A stretch of 64,000 nt of DNA from Streptomyces zhihengii (lineage in GTDB: Bacteria > Actinomycetota > Actinomycetes > Streptomycetales > Streptomycetaceae). The notes beneath the pieces are model-generated. The model was not told where the DNA came from and did no database searches. It saw only the letters and a list, made by a program, of their open reading frames with translations. The translations under genes and the position numbers were made by a program. This document shows positions 46,586-55,621 of the stretch, piece by piece. Position 1 is the stretch's first letter, and the number at the start of each line of letters is the position of its first letter. The stretch covers positions 5,481,501 to 5,545,500 of the forward strand of contig NZ_JAFEJA010000001.1 of assembly GCF_016919245.1 (NCBI RefSeq), read 5' to 3'.

Positions 46586-47188
46586 GTGAGACGAGCGCGC
46601 CCGGGGGACACCCCCCGAGGCCACGGGAGGCCCCCCGGCCACCGGACACCGGGCGAGGAGCGGGCCCTGACGAGCGTCGGCGGCGCCGCCGACCTCGGCG
46701 GGCTTCCGGGGGAGTCCGCCGCGGGCGCGCCCGACGGGTCGCCGCCCGGGGCGCGCGGCGGCTCCACGGCCACGGCGGAGCCCGGCGCCGGCACCCGCGG
46801 CGCGCGGCAGCCGGACGAGGGCGGCCGACCGCCCGTGGAGCAGCCCCTGTCCCGGCTCTGGCACGTCACGCTGAGCGTCTCGGGCCCCGAGGCCCCGCTC
46901 AAGGAGGTCCGCCGCGGCCTCGAACAGCTCGCCCACGACCACCCCTTCCTGCTCACCAGCCGGTACGCCAACGACCACGCGGAGATCCGCTACTGGGAGG
47001 AGGCCCGCGACCTCCACGACGCCGCGGCCGTCGCCCTGCGCCTGTGGGGCGAGCACCGCTCGACGGCGAAGCTGCCGCCGTGGGAGATCGTCGGCCTGGA
47101 GGTCATCGACCGCCAGACGTACCACCTCCGCGTGGCCGAGGGCTACGGCCCTCCACCTGCCTCCCCGATCGGCGTCCACCCCTTCTGA
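46586..47188 (+). CDS. Conserved small protein between proB and proA, function unknown
   Basis: A 200-residue protein in two parts. Residues 1-85 are Pro/Gly/Arg-rich and probably disordered. Residues 88-195 form a compact alpha/beta domain ([58 protein letters not shown]) that I recognise only as a conserved actinobacterial hypothetical. No catalytic motif or membrane segment is present. GTG 46586 has a perfect AGGAGG six bases upstream, so expression is well supported. It may be co-transcribed with proB (140-base gap) but 511 bases separate it from proA. Confidence 0.8.
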   Translation: MRRARPGDTPRGHGRPPGHRTPGEERALTSVGGAADLGGLPGESAAGAPDGSPPGARGGSTATAEPGAGTRGARQPDEGGRPPVEQPLSRLWHVTLSVSGPEAPLKEVRRGLEQLAHDHPFLLTSRYANDHAEIRYWEEARDLHDAAAVALRLWGEHRSTAKLPPWEIVGLEVIDRQTYHLRVAEGYGPPPASPIGVHPF

Positions 47189-47699
47189 GCGGGGGCCGGC
47201 CGAGGGCGGGGCTGGGGGCAACGGGTCCGCCCCGGTGCCAGGGGCGGATGCGCCGCGTGTCCGGGGCCGGCGGCGGGTGTTCGGCGCGGCGGGCCGGTGT
47301 GGGCGGTTCCCGCGTGCGCCCGCGCGCCCGGACGCCGCAGCGGGAAGGCGACCGGGACGCCGAACAGCCGCCCCGGGAGCTTCCCGCCCCATCGGGGCTG
47401 AGTCCGGCAGGCGCCCGTGGCGGAGTCCTGCGCCCCCGGCGCGGACGGCGGCGCCGGGGCAGCCGGCCCCAGCCCTCCGCACGGCCCCAGCCCTCCGCGC
47501 GGCCTCCGCGCGGCCCCCCGGCCGGAGCCGGTTCGCGGGCCGGGGTGCCGGGGCGGGGCACGCCCGGCCGGCGGCGGGCCCGCCCGGGGAGGTGCGGCCG
47601 GTCTCCGGCCGGAGCCGGTTCGCGGCTTTCGTGGCGCATTCGTCTCGGAGTGCGGGATGGCCGCGGATCCGCCGCCGCGGGCGCACTACCCTGCGGGGT
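47189..47699 (+). other. 511-base noncoding stretch before proA with direct repeats
   Basis: No credible gene. Very G+C rich. It contains a 21-base identical direct repeat at 47518-47538 and 47605-47625 (core GGAGCCGGTTCGCGG), and a tandem CGGCCCCAGCCCTCCGC pair near 47464-47500. The proA -10 lies at its end. Confidence 0.6.
47687..47692 (+). promoter_or_regulatory. -10 element for a leaderless proA mRNA
   Basis: TACCCT is seven bases before ATG 47700; no Shine-Dalgarno is present. Confidence 0.6.
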
Positions 47700-48992
47700 A
47701 TGACGTCGCTCTCTTCGGTCACGCCGTACGACAACATGTCCCCGGTCACCCGGGCCGCCTACCGTGCCAAGGCCGCCGCCGCCGATCTCGCGCCGCTGCC
47801 GCGGTCGGCGAAGGACGACGCGCTGCTGGCGATCGCCGACGCGCTCGAAGTGCGGACGAGCGAGATCGTCGAGGCCAACGCCGTGGACATCGAGCGGGCC
47901 CGCGAGGCCGGCACCAGCGACGCCATCGTCGACCGCCTCACGCTCACCCCCGAGCGGGTGCGGGCCATCGCCGCCGACGTGCGCCAGGTCGCGGCGCTGC
48001 CCGACCCGGTGGGCGAGGTGGTGCGCGGCTCGACCCTGCCCAACGGCATCGACCTGCGCCAGGTGCGCGTCCCGCTCGGCGTCGTCGGCATCATCTACGA
48101 GGCCCGCCCCAACGTGACCGTCGACGGCGCCGCGCTCTGCCTGAAGTCGGGCAACGCCGTGCTGCTGCGCGGCTCGTCCTCCGCGTACGCGTCCAACACC
48201 GCGCTGGTGAAGGTCATCCGCGACGCGGTCGGCGGCTCGGGCCTGCCGGCCGACGCCGTGCAGCTCGTCCCGGGCGAGAGCCGCGACTCCGTGCAGGAGC
48301 TGATGCGGGCCCGCGGCATGGTCGACGTGCTGATCCCGCGCGGCGGCGCCTCCCTCATCCGCACCGTCGTCGAGGGCTCCACGGTCCCCGTGATCGAGAC
48401 CGGCACCGGCAACTGCCACGTCTACGTCGACGCCGCCACCGACCTCGACATGGCCGTCGACATCCTGCTGAACTCCAAGGCGCAGCGGCCGAGCGTCTGC
48501 AACGCCGCGGAGACCCTGCTCGTCCACCGCGACGTCGCCGACGCCTTCCTGCCCCGGGCGCTGGACGCCCTCGCCGAGGCGGGCGTCACCGTCCACGGCG
48601 ACGAGCGGGTCGTCGGCTACGCCGACCGGACCAAGGCCACGATCGTGCCCGCGACGGCCGAGGACTGGGAGACCGAGTACCTCTCCTACGACATCGCCGC
48701 CGCCGTGGTCGAGTCGCTGGACGCCGCCGTGGCGCACATCCGGCTGTGGTCCTCCGGGCACACCGAGGCGATCGTCACCACCTCCCAGGCCGCCGCCCGC
48801 AGGTTCACCCAGCTGGTGGATTCCACGACGGTCGCGGTGAACGCCTCCACCCGCTTCACCGACGGCGGGGAGTTCGGCTTCGGCGCCGAGATCGGCATCT
48901 CCACCCAGAAGCTGCACGCCCGTGGGCCCATGGGCCTGCCGGAGCTCACCTCGACCAAGTACATCGTGACCGGCGACGGTCACACCCGGTAG
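47700..48992 (+). CDS. proA: Gamma-glutamyl phosphate reductase
   Basis: A 430-residue aldehyde-dehydrogenase-fold enzyme reducing gamma-glutamyl phosphate to glutamate semialdehyde with [25 protein letters not shown] and [14 protein letters not shown] belong to the cofactor domain. The catalytic cysteine is in [16 protein letters not shown], near residue 269. Family length is normal. ATG 47700 sits seven bases after TACCCT, supporting a leaderless transcript. A hairpin at 49003 ends the gene. Confidence 0.97.
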   Translation: MTSLSSVTPYDNMSPVTRAAYRAKAAAADLAPLPRSAKDDALLAIADALEVRTSEIVEANAVDIERAREAGTSDAIVDRLTLTPERVRAIAADVRQVAALPDPVGEVVRGSTLPNGIDLRQVRVPLGVVGIIYEARPNVTVDGAALCLKSGNAVLLRGSSSAYASNTALVKVIRDAVGGSGLPADAVQLVPGESRDSVQELMRARGMVDVLIPRGGASLIRTVVEGSTVPVIETGTGNCHVYVDAATDLDMAVDILLNSKAQRPSVCNAAETLLVHRDVADAFLPRALDALAEAGVTVHGDERVVGYADRTKATIVPATAEDWETEYLSYDIAAAVVESLDAAVAHIRLWSSGHTEAIVTTSQAAARRFTQLVDSTTVAVNASTRFTDGGEFGFGAEIGISTQKLHARGPMGLPELTSTKYIVTGDGHTR

Positions 48993-49002
48993 CCGCCGGC
49001 GC

Positions 49003-49028
49003 CCCGCCCGGGCCGTCACCCGGGCGGG
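49003..49028 (+). terminator. Hairpin terminator after proA
   Basis: A 10-bp stem (CCCGCCCGGG with CCCGGGCGGG) and a 6-base loop, 11 bases after the stop. Confidence 0.7.
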
Positions 49029-49069
49029 CGGACTTCCCGCTCTCCCTGCCGAAAGAGGCCGCGCCGGTC

Positions 49070-49075
49070 TACTCT
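49070..49075 (+). promoter_or_regulatory. -10 element for a leaderless membrane-protein mRNA
   Basis: TACTCT is six bases before GTG 49082, with no Shine-Dalgarno. Confidence 0.55.
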
Positions 49076-49081
49076 GGATCC

Positions 49082-49675
49082 GTGCCGGACGACGTGGGGG
49101 GCAGGCCGTTCCCGGACGGCTGGGAGCCCGACGACGACCGCGGGGGCGCGGACGAGGACTTCGCCTCCGTGGTGTTCGACGAGGACTTCGTACGGGCCGC
49201 CGAGTTCCACGAACCGACGGCTGTGGAGCGGCTGCTGGCAGCCGCCGAGGCACGTGCCGAGGCCGACGCCGCCCGTTCCGGCCGCCGCGGCACCTCCGCC
49301 GACGACGACCTCTACGACGGCGGCTACGGCCCCGGGCGCGGCCACACCTACGACGACGACCACGCCCGCGAGGATCCCGACGGCCCCTACGGACGCCACG
49401 GCGGTGCGCTGCGTCCCTACCGCGGCTCCGCCCGCTGGCACCGGCCGGTGGCCTGGATCCTCGCCCTGATGATGGGCATCGGCATGATCGCCCTCGCCTT
49501 CAGCGCCGTCTACCGGGGCGGATCCGGCGGCCGTGAGGACCAGGTGCCCCAGCCCGCCAGGACCGGGGTCGACGCCCCGCCGACGGGCGCCACGGTCAGC
49601 GGCCGGGGGAGCGTCCCCACGGCCACCGCCGGCCACGGCCCGCCCCGCGTCACCGCCGGGCCCGCGAACCCCTGA
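49082..49675 (+). CDS. Single-pass membrane protein with SVVFDE motif, first of a pair
   Basis: A 197-residue protein. A cytoplasmic acidic N-terminus holds the motif SVVFDEDFVRAAEFHEPTAV (residues 29-48), which is repeated in altered form in the next gene. One membrane helix lies at 123-144, followed by a short Pro/Gly/Thr-rich outer tail of 50 residues. No enzyme domain is seen. Streptomyces coelicolor has, as I recall, a similar pair between proA and nadD studied in connection with the spore-wall complex; that link is recollection, not evidence from this window. Start GTG 49082 is positioned by the -10 six bases upstream. Confidence 0.75.
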   Translation: MPDDVGGRPFPDGWEPDDDRGGADEDFASVVFDEDFVRAAEFHEPTAVERLLAAAEARAEADAARSGRRGTSADDDLYDGGYGPGRGHTYDDDHAREDPDGPYGRHGGALRPYRGSARWHRPVAWILALMMGIGMIALAFSAVYRGGSGGREDQVPQPARTGVDAPPTGATVSGRGSVPTATAGHGPPRVTAGPANP

Positions 49676-49740
49676 ACCGGCATGTGCGGCCATGTGGCCC
49701 AGCACGTGAGAACTCGTCAGAACTTGACGCGTACCAGCGC

Positions 49741-49769
49741 GTTTACCGCGGTGCCCGGCGACCTACCCT
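49741..49769 (+). promoter_or_regulatory. Promoter for a leaderless membrane-protein mRNA
   Basis: GTTTAC (49741-49746) and TACCCT (49764-49769) are 17 bases apart, and the ATG at 49776 follows after six bases. Transcription should start at or next to the ATG. A second -35-like TTGACG at 49724 is too far away to pair with this -10. Confidence 0.65.
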
Positions 49770-49775
49770 GAAAGT

Positions 49776-50855
49776 ATGGGTCGGCGCGGAGACCCGCCTG
49801 AGGGGCCGCCCGAGGGGCCGCCCGGCGGTGAGGACGAGTACGGATCCGTCGTCTTCGACGAATCGTTCGTGAACGCTGCCCGCGTCCAGGAGTTCTCCGC
49901 CGTCGAGCGCATGGGCGACCACGCGCGGGCCGTCCGGAGCCTGCCCGCGCAGAGCCGCCGCGCCCCCCGCCGGATCCTCCTTCTCGTGCTGCTCGTGGCC
50001 CTCGCCTTCGGGACCGCCGTCTACCTCGGCGTGCGCCAGCCGTACCAGCCCGCCGTCTCCCGCCCGGGCGAGACCCTGCGGATGACCCTGGTCCCGCTCG
50101 CCCCGCACGGCACCGTGGCCGGCGGCACCCCCGAGGAGGTCCTCGACCACGGGCCGGCCGCCCAGTACCGCACCGGCGCGGCGGGCATCGCGCTGCCCGC
50201 CGTGCGGCGCACCGACCACTTCACCGAGGACCAGGTGACCACCGCGCTGGCCACCGTGAAGGACTACCTCGTCGCCTCCTCCGTCGACCCCGATGTGCTC
50301 ACGGGCGGCCAGGTGCGGGCCGTGCGGGCGCTCCTGAACCCCGACCAGCTCGACCAGTTCGACCGGAGCATGTCCGCACCGGCGGCGGACGGGCGGCATG
50401 CCGCCACCGGCTGGCTGGTGCGCTTCGACCCGGCGGAGGTGGAACTGGCCGCCGGCGGGGTCCGGGTGTCGGGCGCGCTGCTCGTCACCGAGCGGGACGC
50501 CGGGGCGCTGGAGGTCACGGCCGACCACACCTTCGCGTACGCCCTGCGGCCCGCCGCCGCCGCGGGACCGGTCGGGGAGCGGGCCTCGCTGTACACCGTG
50601 CGCCGGGAGCTGCACTTCCGGCTCGACCGCGACGACCTGCGCCGGCACCGGCTCACCGTGCTGACCAGCTACGTCCAGGCCGGGCCGCAGGACTGCGCCG
50701 AGGACACGGCGGCGGTGCTCCACCCCCTGCTGGCCGGCCGGCGCGCGACCTCCACCGGCCCGGCCGACACGGACCCGTACGCCCCCGGGCCCGCCGGAGC
50801 GGCCCTGTGCGGCGCGCTCGCCGACCGCTCGGGCCCCTCGCCCGCCGCGCCCTGA
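49776..50855 (+). CDS. Single-pass membrane protein with SVVFDE motif, second of a pair
   Basis: A 359-residue protein. The N-terminus carries SVVFDESFVNAARVQEFSAV (24-43), matching the upstream gene's motif in spacing and sequence. One membrane helix (67-86) follows a basic RRAPRR stretch, so residues 90-359 should be outside the cell. This outer part is a mixed alpha/beta domain that I do not recognise (FTEDQVTTALATVKDYLVAS, TSYVQAGPQDCAEDTAAVL), with two cysteines in the last 70 residues that could form a disulfide. The shared motif may bind the same cytoplasmic partner. Leaderless start at ATG 49776. Confidence 0.78.
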   Translation: MGRRGDPPEGPPEGPPGGEDEYGSVVFDESFVNAARVQEFSAVERMGDHARAVRSLPAQSRRAPRRILLLVLLVALAFGTAVYLGVRQPYQPAVSRPGETLRMTLVPLAPHGTVAGGTPEEVLDHGPAAQYRTGAAGIALPAVRRTDHFTEDQVTTALATVKDYLVASSVDPDVLTGGQVRAVRALLNPDQLDQFDRSMSAPAADGRHAATGWLVRFDPAEVELAAGGVRVSGALLVTERDAGALEVTADHTFAYALRPAAAAGPVGERASLYTVRRELHFRLDRDDLRRHRLTVLTSYVQAGPQDCAEDTAAVLHPLLAGRRATSTGPADTDPYAPGPAGAALCGALADRSGPSPAAP

Positions 50856-50990
50856 CACGGGCGGCTCGCGCACGCCGGGTCGGTCACCCCATGACACCCG
50901 CTCCCGTACGGCCGGCCGCGCCCCGGCACCGGCGGTCACCCGTACCGTGGGCCGGTCACGCCCTGGTGCCGCAGCCCCGCCCCGGCGGGA

Positions 50991-52055
50991 TCAGCGCTCG
51001 CCGCCCGTCGCGCCGCCGCTGCCCCCTCCCGTTCCGGCCGCGCCGGTGAACTTGTCGCGGAGCCGGCCGCCGAGGTCGCCCGCGCCGCCCGCTATGTCGC
51101 CGACGAGCTTCATCAGCGGATCCTTGCTGGTGCGCACCGAGTCGGCGTAGTGGGACGCGGACTCGCGGAAGGAGTCGGTCACCGAGGTGTCCTTGTCCTC
51201 GGAGCGGCGCGGGTAGTGCCCGTCCATGATCCGCTGGTGGTCACGGCTCTCGGCCCACCGCTTCAGCTCCGCGGCGCGGACCGTGGTGAACGGGTGGGAG
51301 CGGGGGAGGACGTTGAGGATCTTCAGCACCGAGTCGCGCAGGTCGCCGCCCGCCTCGTACTCCTCCGCCTGCTTGAGGAAGGCGTCGACGTTCATCTCGT
51401 GGAGGTGGTTGCCTCCGGCTATCTTCATCAGGCCCCGCATCGACGCCTGGAGGTCCTGGCCCACCAGCAGACCGGCCCGGTCCGCCGAGAGCTCCGACTT
51501 GCGGAACCACTCGCGCAGCGCCGTCACGATCGCCATGATCGCCACGTTCCCCAGGGGGATCCAGGCGACCTTCACCGCGAGGCCGGTGAGGAAGAGCAGG
51601 ATGGTGCGGTAGACCGAGTGACCGGAGAGGGCGTGGCCCACCTCGTGGCCGACGACGGCCCGCATCTCCTCCTCGTCGAGCAGCTCCACGAGCCCGGTCG
51701 TCACCACGATGATGGGCTCGTCGAGGCCGATGCACATGGCGTTCGGCTTGGGGTCCTGGGTCACGTACATCGCGGGGACCTTCTCCAGGTCCAGGATGTA
51801 GCAGGCGTCCCTGAGCATGGTGTGCAGATGCGCGAACTGATCGTCGCTCACCCGCACGGAGTCGGAGAGGAACAGCAGGCGCAGGCTGCGCTCGGGCAGC
51901 AGTCCGCTGAGCGCCTTGAAGACGGTGTCGAAGCCGCTGAGCTTGCGCAGCGCCACCAGCGCCGAGCGGTCCGCGGGATGTTCGTAGGCCCGTGAGGAGA
52001 TGTCCTCGAAGCGCCGGCGCCTCCTGCTCGGCGCGTGCTCCTGACCTTCGGTCAT
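50991..52055 (-). CDS. M48 family zinc metallopeptidase
   Basis: A 354-residue membrane-associated peptidase related to HtpX/Ste24. The zinc site is HEVGH (His137, Glu138, His141), with the third ligand expected in the later SELSADRAGLL stretch. A hydrophobic segment follows the site (about 150-185). The C-terminus is Gly-rich after a charged region. Such enzymes handle misfolded or released membrane proteins. ATG 52055 has AGGGGG a few bases upstream. A TACGCT on the minus strand near 52105 may be its -10. It converges with the gene at 49776; no clear terminator is seen in the 135-base gap. Confidence 0.9.
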   Translation of the reverse strand: MTEGQEHAPSRRRRRFEDISSRAYEHPADRSALVALRKLSGFDTVFKALSGLLPERSLRLLFLSDSVRVSDDQFAHLHTMLRDACYILDLEKVPAMYVTQDPKPNAMCIGLDEPIIVVTTGLVELLDEEEMRAVVGHEVGHALSGHSVYRTILLFLTGLAVKVAWIPLGNVAIMAIVTALREWFRKSELSADRAGLLVGQDLQASMRGLMKIAGGNHLHEMNVDAFLKQAEEYEAGGDLRDSVLKILNVLPRSHPFTTVRAAELKRWAESRDHQRIMDGHYPRRSEDKDTSVTDSFRESASHYADSVRTSKDPLMKLVGDIAGGAGDLGGRLRDKFTGAAGTGGGSGGATGGER

Positions 52056-52247
52056 GATGCCCCCTGTGTGTCGCGAGTCGTGCTCGTCCCCCTGACAGGA
52101 CCCCAGCGTAGGTGCTGGTGCCGAGGCGTGACGGAGCCTGTGGACAACCTCAACGACCGAGTCGCCGTGAGCGTGCCCGAGCGGCCCGCATACGATGTGC
52201 GCGAAGTCTCCCCGCCCGGATCCCCCGATGAAAAGGTCCTGCTGAAG

Positions 52248-52409
52248 ATGAGCCTCACGAGCGCCGCCGCCAACCTGGTCACTCTCGCCGAGGGCGCCGA
52301 GCACGGCGGCAATCACGCAAGCCTGAGCCCCTACCTCACCGGTATCGGCGCCTTCGTCGCGCTGATGCTGCTGCTGTGGATCACGACCCGCTTCAACCGC
52401 GACCGCTGA
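52248..52409 (+). CDS. Small membrane protein, 53 residues
   Basis: A short protein, [20 protein letters not shown] at the N-terminus, with one membrane helix near residues 30-46 and a charged end RFNRDR. Its conservation in Streptomyces before nadD supports a real gene. ATG 52248 is chosen by this N-terminus; a -10-like TACGAT at 52192-52197 would give a leader of about 45 bases. The 5' extension of the frame back to 52035 has no protein-like character. Function unknown. Confidence 0.65.
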   Translation: MSLTSAAANLVTLAEGAEHGGNHASLSPYLTGIGAFVALMLLLWITTRFNRDR

Positions 52410-52433
52410 GTCGGGGCCGGCGGCCCGTGCCAG

Positions 52434-52439
52434 TAGGCT
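52434..52439 (+). promoter_or_regulatory. -10 element for a leaderless nadD mRNA
   Basis: TAGGCT is eight bases before ATG 52448, with no Shine-Dalgarno. Confidence 0.5.
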
Positions 52440-52447
52440 CTGCACGC

Positions 52448-53071
52448 ATGGGAGAGCAGAACGCGGCGGCGGTTACCGGCTCCGGCAAGCGCCGGCTGGG
52501 TGTGATGGGCGGGACCTTCGACCCGATCCATCACGGGCACTTGGTGGCCGCCAGCGAGGTGGCCGCCCTGTTCCACCTCGACGAGGTGGTCTTCGTGCCG
52601 ACCGGGCAGCCGTGGCAGAAGAGTCATCAGCACGTGTCACCGGCCGAGGACCGCTATCTGATGACGGTCATCGCCACGGCGTCCAACCCGCAGTTCTCGG
52701 TGAGCCGCATCGACATCGACCGCGGTGGTCCGACGTACACCAGCGACACCCTGAAGGACCTGCGCGATCTCAACGACGACGCGGACCTCTTCTTCATCAC
52801 CGGCGCCGACGCGCTCTCCCAGATCCTCGGCTGGCGGAACGCCTCGGAACTGTTCTCGCTCGCCCACTTCATCGGGGTGACGCGCCCCGGCCACGATCTG
52901 ACCGACGACGGGCTGCCGGAGGGCGGTGTCTCCCTGGTGGAGGTGCCCGCCCTGGCGATCTCGTCGACCGACTGCCGGGAGAGGGTCGCCCAGGGCGACC
53001 CGGTCTGGTATCTGGTGCCGGACGGTGTGGTCCGCTACATCGACAAGCGCCAGTTGTACCGCGGCCAGTGA
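52448..53071 (+). CDS. nadD: Nicotinate-nucleotide adenylyltransferase
   Basis: A 207-residue enzyme joining nicotinate mononucleotide and ATP to make deamido-[15 protein letters not shown] (residues 21-32) carries the nucleotidyltransferase HxGH motif and [10 protein letters not shown] near residue 180 the second ATP motif. Start ATG 52448 is about 18 residues before the fold begins, and the -10 at 52434 supports it. Followed after 19 bases by the LCP-type gene, then rsfS, the usual Streptomyces order. Confidence 0.95.
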   Translation: MGEQNAAAVTGSGKRRLGVMGGTFDPIHHGHLVAASEVAALFHLDEVVFVPTGQPWQKSHQHVSPAEDRYLMTVIATASNPQFSVSRIDIDRGGPTYTSDTLKDLRDLNDDADLFFITGADALSQILGWRNASELFSLAHFIGVTRPGHDLTDDGLPEGGVSLVEVPALAISSTDCRERVAQGDPVWYLVPDGVVRYIDKRQLYRGQ

Positions 53072-53090
53072 GCCACGGAGAGGGGCACCG

Positions 53091-54986
53091 GTGAACGACC
53101 AGCAGGACTCCTACGACCCGTACGGGCAGCAGCCCAGGATCGTCGGCTACGACGAGTACGGGCAGCCGGTCTTCCAGCAGCCCCAGCAGTACGACCCTTA
53201 CGCTCAGCAGTCCTCCCCGTACCCTCAGCAGCCGGGGGACCAGGGCGGCGGGCAGGGCCGGGGATACGACCCGTACCCCGCCCAGGAGCCCTACCCCGCG
53301 CAGGATCCCTACGCGGCGCGGGACGCGTACCCCGCCCAGCAGGACCCCTACGCCCCGCAGCAGGACACGGGCGCCTACGGCCGGGCGCCCGGCGGCGGGT
53401 ACGGCGACACCGCAGGGGGCGGGTACGCGGACACCGCGGGCGGCGGATACACGGACACGACCGCCGTCGGCGGGTACGGCGGCTACGGCGGGCAGCAGTA
53501 CGGGGAGCGGCCGGCGGCCCAGGGCCACGGCTACGACCCGTACGGCTACGACACCGGCACCCAGCCCGCCGTCGACACCACCCAGCAGTGGAACATCCCT
53601 CAGCAGCAGGCCGCCCCCGCGCCCCCGGAGGCGCCCGCCGTCCCGGAGCAGCGCCGGGCGGCGGCCGGGGACGGCGACCTCCGTCCCGGCGGCGACGGCG
53701 CCCCCGAGCCGGGGGACCGCGACTACCGCACGGAGCAGTTCGCCTTCATCGAGGAGCCCGACGAGGACTCCGAGGACGTCATCGACTGGCTCAAGTTCAC
53801 CGAGAGCCGCTCCGAGCGCCGCGAGGAGGCCAAACGCCGCGGCCGCAACCGCGTCCTCGCCCTCGCCGTCGTCCTCGCCCTCGCGCTCGTCGGCGGCGTC
53901 GGCTACCTCTGGTACGCGGGCAAGCTGCCCGGGCTGTCGGACGCGAAGACCTCCGCCGGCGCCGCCGCGGGTCCGCAGAAGCGCGACGTGATCGTGGTGC
54001 ACCTGCACAACACCAAGAGCGAGAAGACCTCCACGGCGCTGCTGGTCGACAACGTCACCACCCGGCAGGGCACCACGGTGCTGCTCCCCAACACCCTGTC
54101 GGTCGCCAACGACGACGGCACCGCCACCACCCTCGGCAAGTCCGTCGAGGACGACGGCTCGACCGGCACCCGGGAGGCGATCGGGACCCTGCTCGGGGCG
54201 GAGATCTCCGGGACCTGGCGGCTGGACACGCCCTACCTGGAGAACCTGGTCGAGCTGGTCGGCACGATCGACCTGACCACGGACACCGCGGTGCCGGCCG
54301 CCAAGAAGGGCGACGCCCCGCTCGTCGGGAAGGGCGAGAACCAGACCCTCGACGGACGCGCCGCCGTGGCCTACGCGACCTGGTCGGCCCCCGGCGAGGC
54401 GGAGGAGAAGCAGCTCCAGCGCTTCGGCCAGGTCATGCAGGCCGTGCTGAAGAAGCTGCCCGACGACGGGGCGTCCGCGACCGTGATCGTCGAGACACTG
54501 GGGCAGATCCTCGACCCGTCCCTCAACGAGAAGGACCTCGGCAGCTCCCTCGCCGGTCTCGCCGAGCACGCCAAGGGAGGCGACTACAAGACGGCCCTCC
54601 TGCCGGTGCAGCAGAACGGCACCCTCACCGAGGAGGCGGCGAACAGCGTCGTCAAGGACGTGCTCGGCGGCTCGGTCAGCGCGCCGGAGGCCGGCGCGGC
54701 CGTCCGGGTCGGCGTCCGGAACGCCAGCGGTGACGGCGACGCCACCGAGAAGGCCCGGATCTCGCTGGTCAACGGCGGCTACACCGTCATCGACGGCGGT
54801 ACGGCGGACACCGCGGGCGCGTCCCGGGTCACCTACGCCGACGACGCCCACAAGGCCAAGGCGGAGGAGGTCGCCAAGACCCTCGGACTGCCCGCGAGCG
54901 CGGTCGGCAAGGGCAAGGCGGCGACCAACGCCGATGTGTCGGTGGTCCTCGGTTCCGACTTCAAGGGCTCCGGCACGGCGGACTGA
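53091..54986 (+). CDS. Degenerate LCP-type (LytR-CpsA-Psr) membrane protein
   Basis: A 631-residue protein. Residues 1-255 are rich in Tyr, Gln, Pro and Gly (DPYGQQP, QDPYAARDAYPAQQDPY) and lie inside the cell; a membrane helix follows at about 256-278. The outer part holds an LCP-like domain (about 295-510, DVIVVHLHNTKSEKTSTALL, RFGQVMQAVLKKL) and a LytR_C domain (about 537-625, VRVGVRNASG, LVNGGYTVIDGG). LCP enzymes attach phosphopolymers to peptidoglycan. The usual Arg-Asp signature is missing here: the place of the P-R-D-T motif reads LLPNTLSV. As I recall, the Streptomyces coelicolor protein PdtA belongs here. GTG 53091 has GGAGAGGGG upstream. Confidence 0.82.
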   Translation: MNDQQDSYDPYGQQPRIVGYDEYGQPVFQQPQQYDPYAQQSSPYPQQPGDQGGGQGRGYDPYPAQEPYPAQDPYAARDAYPAQQDPYAPQQDTGAYGRAPGGGYGDTAGGGYADTAGGGYTDTTAVGGYGGYGGQQYGERPAAQGHGYDPYGYDTGTQPAVDTTQQWNIPQQQAAPAPPEAPAVPEQRRAAAGDGDLRPGGDGAPEPGDRDYRTEQFAFIEEPDEDSEDVIDWLKFTESRSERREEAKRRGRNRVLALAVVLALALVGGVGYLWYAGKLPGLSDAKTSAGAAAGPQKRDVIVVHLHNTKSEKTSTALLVDNVTTRQGTTVLLPNTLSVANDDGTATTLGKSVEDDGSTGTREAIGTLLGAEISGTWRLDTPYLENLVELVGTIDLTTDTAVPAAKKGDAPLVGKGENQTLDGRAAVAYATWSAPGEAEEKQLQRFGQVMQAVLKKLPDDGASATVIVETLGQILDPSLNEKDLGSSLAGLAEHAKGGDYKTALLPVQQNGTLTEEAANSVVKDVLGGSVSAPEAGAAVRVGVRNASGDGDATEKARISLVNGGYTVIDGGTADTAGASRVTYADDAHKAKAEEVAKTLGLPASAVGKGKAATNADVSVVLGSDFKGSGTAD

Positions 54987-55006
54987 CGCCCGCACGCGGA
55001 CGTGCG

Positions 55007-55047
55007 ACGAGGGGCCGCCCGGCCCGGCGGGCCGGGCGGCCCCTCGT
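55007..55047 (+). terminator. Hairpin terminator after the LCP-type gene
   Basis: About 18 paired bases with a 5-base loop, 20 bases after the stop. The remaining 140 bases before rsfS must hold the rsfS promoter, which I cannot place. Confidence 0.8.
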
Positions 55048-55186
55048 GCCGTACCGCGGCGCCGCCCACCGCCCGCGCCCGGCCGGGGCGGGGCCCGGGC
55101 GCGCCGCCCCCGCGGAATACGGGCGAGGTGTGCCGGCGGTCCGTGAGACCCTTGAAGCAACTCTGACCGTCGACGAAAGCCTGCTT

Positions 55187-55621
55187 GTGACCGCTACCGA
55201 CCGTTCCATCGAGCTCGTCAATGCCGCCGCCCAGGCGGCCGCCGACCGGCTCGCGCACGACATCATCGCGTACGACGTGAGCGACGTGCTGTCGATCACC
55301 GACGCCTTCGTGCTCGCCTCCGCGCCCAACGACCGCCAGGTCAAGTCGATCGTCGACGAGATCGAGGAGCGGCTGAACAAGCAGCTCGGCGCCAAGCCGG
55401 TGCGCCGCGAGGGCGACCGCGACGCCCGCTGGATCCTGCTCGACTACGTCGACATCGTCGTCCACGTCCAGCACAGCGAGGAGCGCGTCTTCTACGCGCT
55501 GGAGCGCCTGTGGAAGGACTGCCCCGAGCTGCCCCTCCCCGAGGACGCCCGCAAGACGCGCGGCAAGGCGGAGGAGCACGCCCAGCTCGCCGGGAAGGAC
55601 GCGGAAGGGGAGCTCAACTGA
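55187..55621 (+). CDS. rsfS: Ribosomal silencing factor RsfS
   Basis: A 144-residue RsfS (Iojap family) that binds L14 and blocks subunit joining in poor growth conditions. The core AADRLAHDIIAYDVSDVLSI, then FVLASAPNDRQVKSIVDEIE and WILLDYVDIVVHVQHSEERVF, is typical. GTG 55187 gives M-TATDRSIELV, the N-terminus usual in Streptomyces; the frame stays open upstream to 55046. GAAAG before it is a weak Shine-Dalgarno. Its stop overlaps the start of the next gene as CTGA. Confidence 0.95.
   Translation: MTATDRSIELVNAAAQAAADRLAHDIIAYDVSDVLSITDAFVLASAPNDRQVKSIVDEIEERLNKQLGAKPVRREGDRDARWILLDYVDIVVHVQHSEERVFYALERLWKDCPELPLPEDARKTRGKAEEHAQLAGKDAEGELN

Noticed and set aside
49724..49729. TTGACG considered as the -35 for the gene at 49776
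   Set aside because: It is 34 bases from the -10 TACCCT; GTTTAC at 49741 has the correct 17-base spacing.
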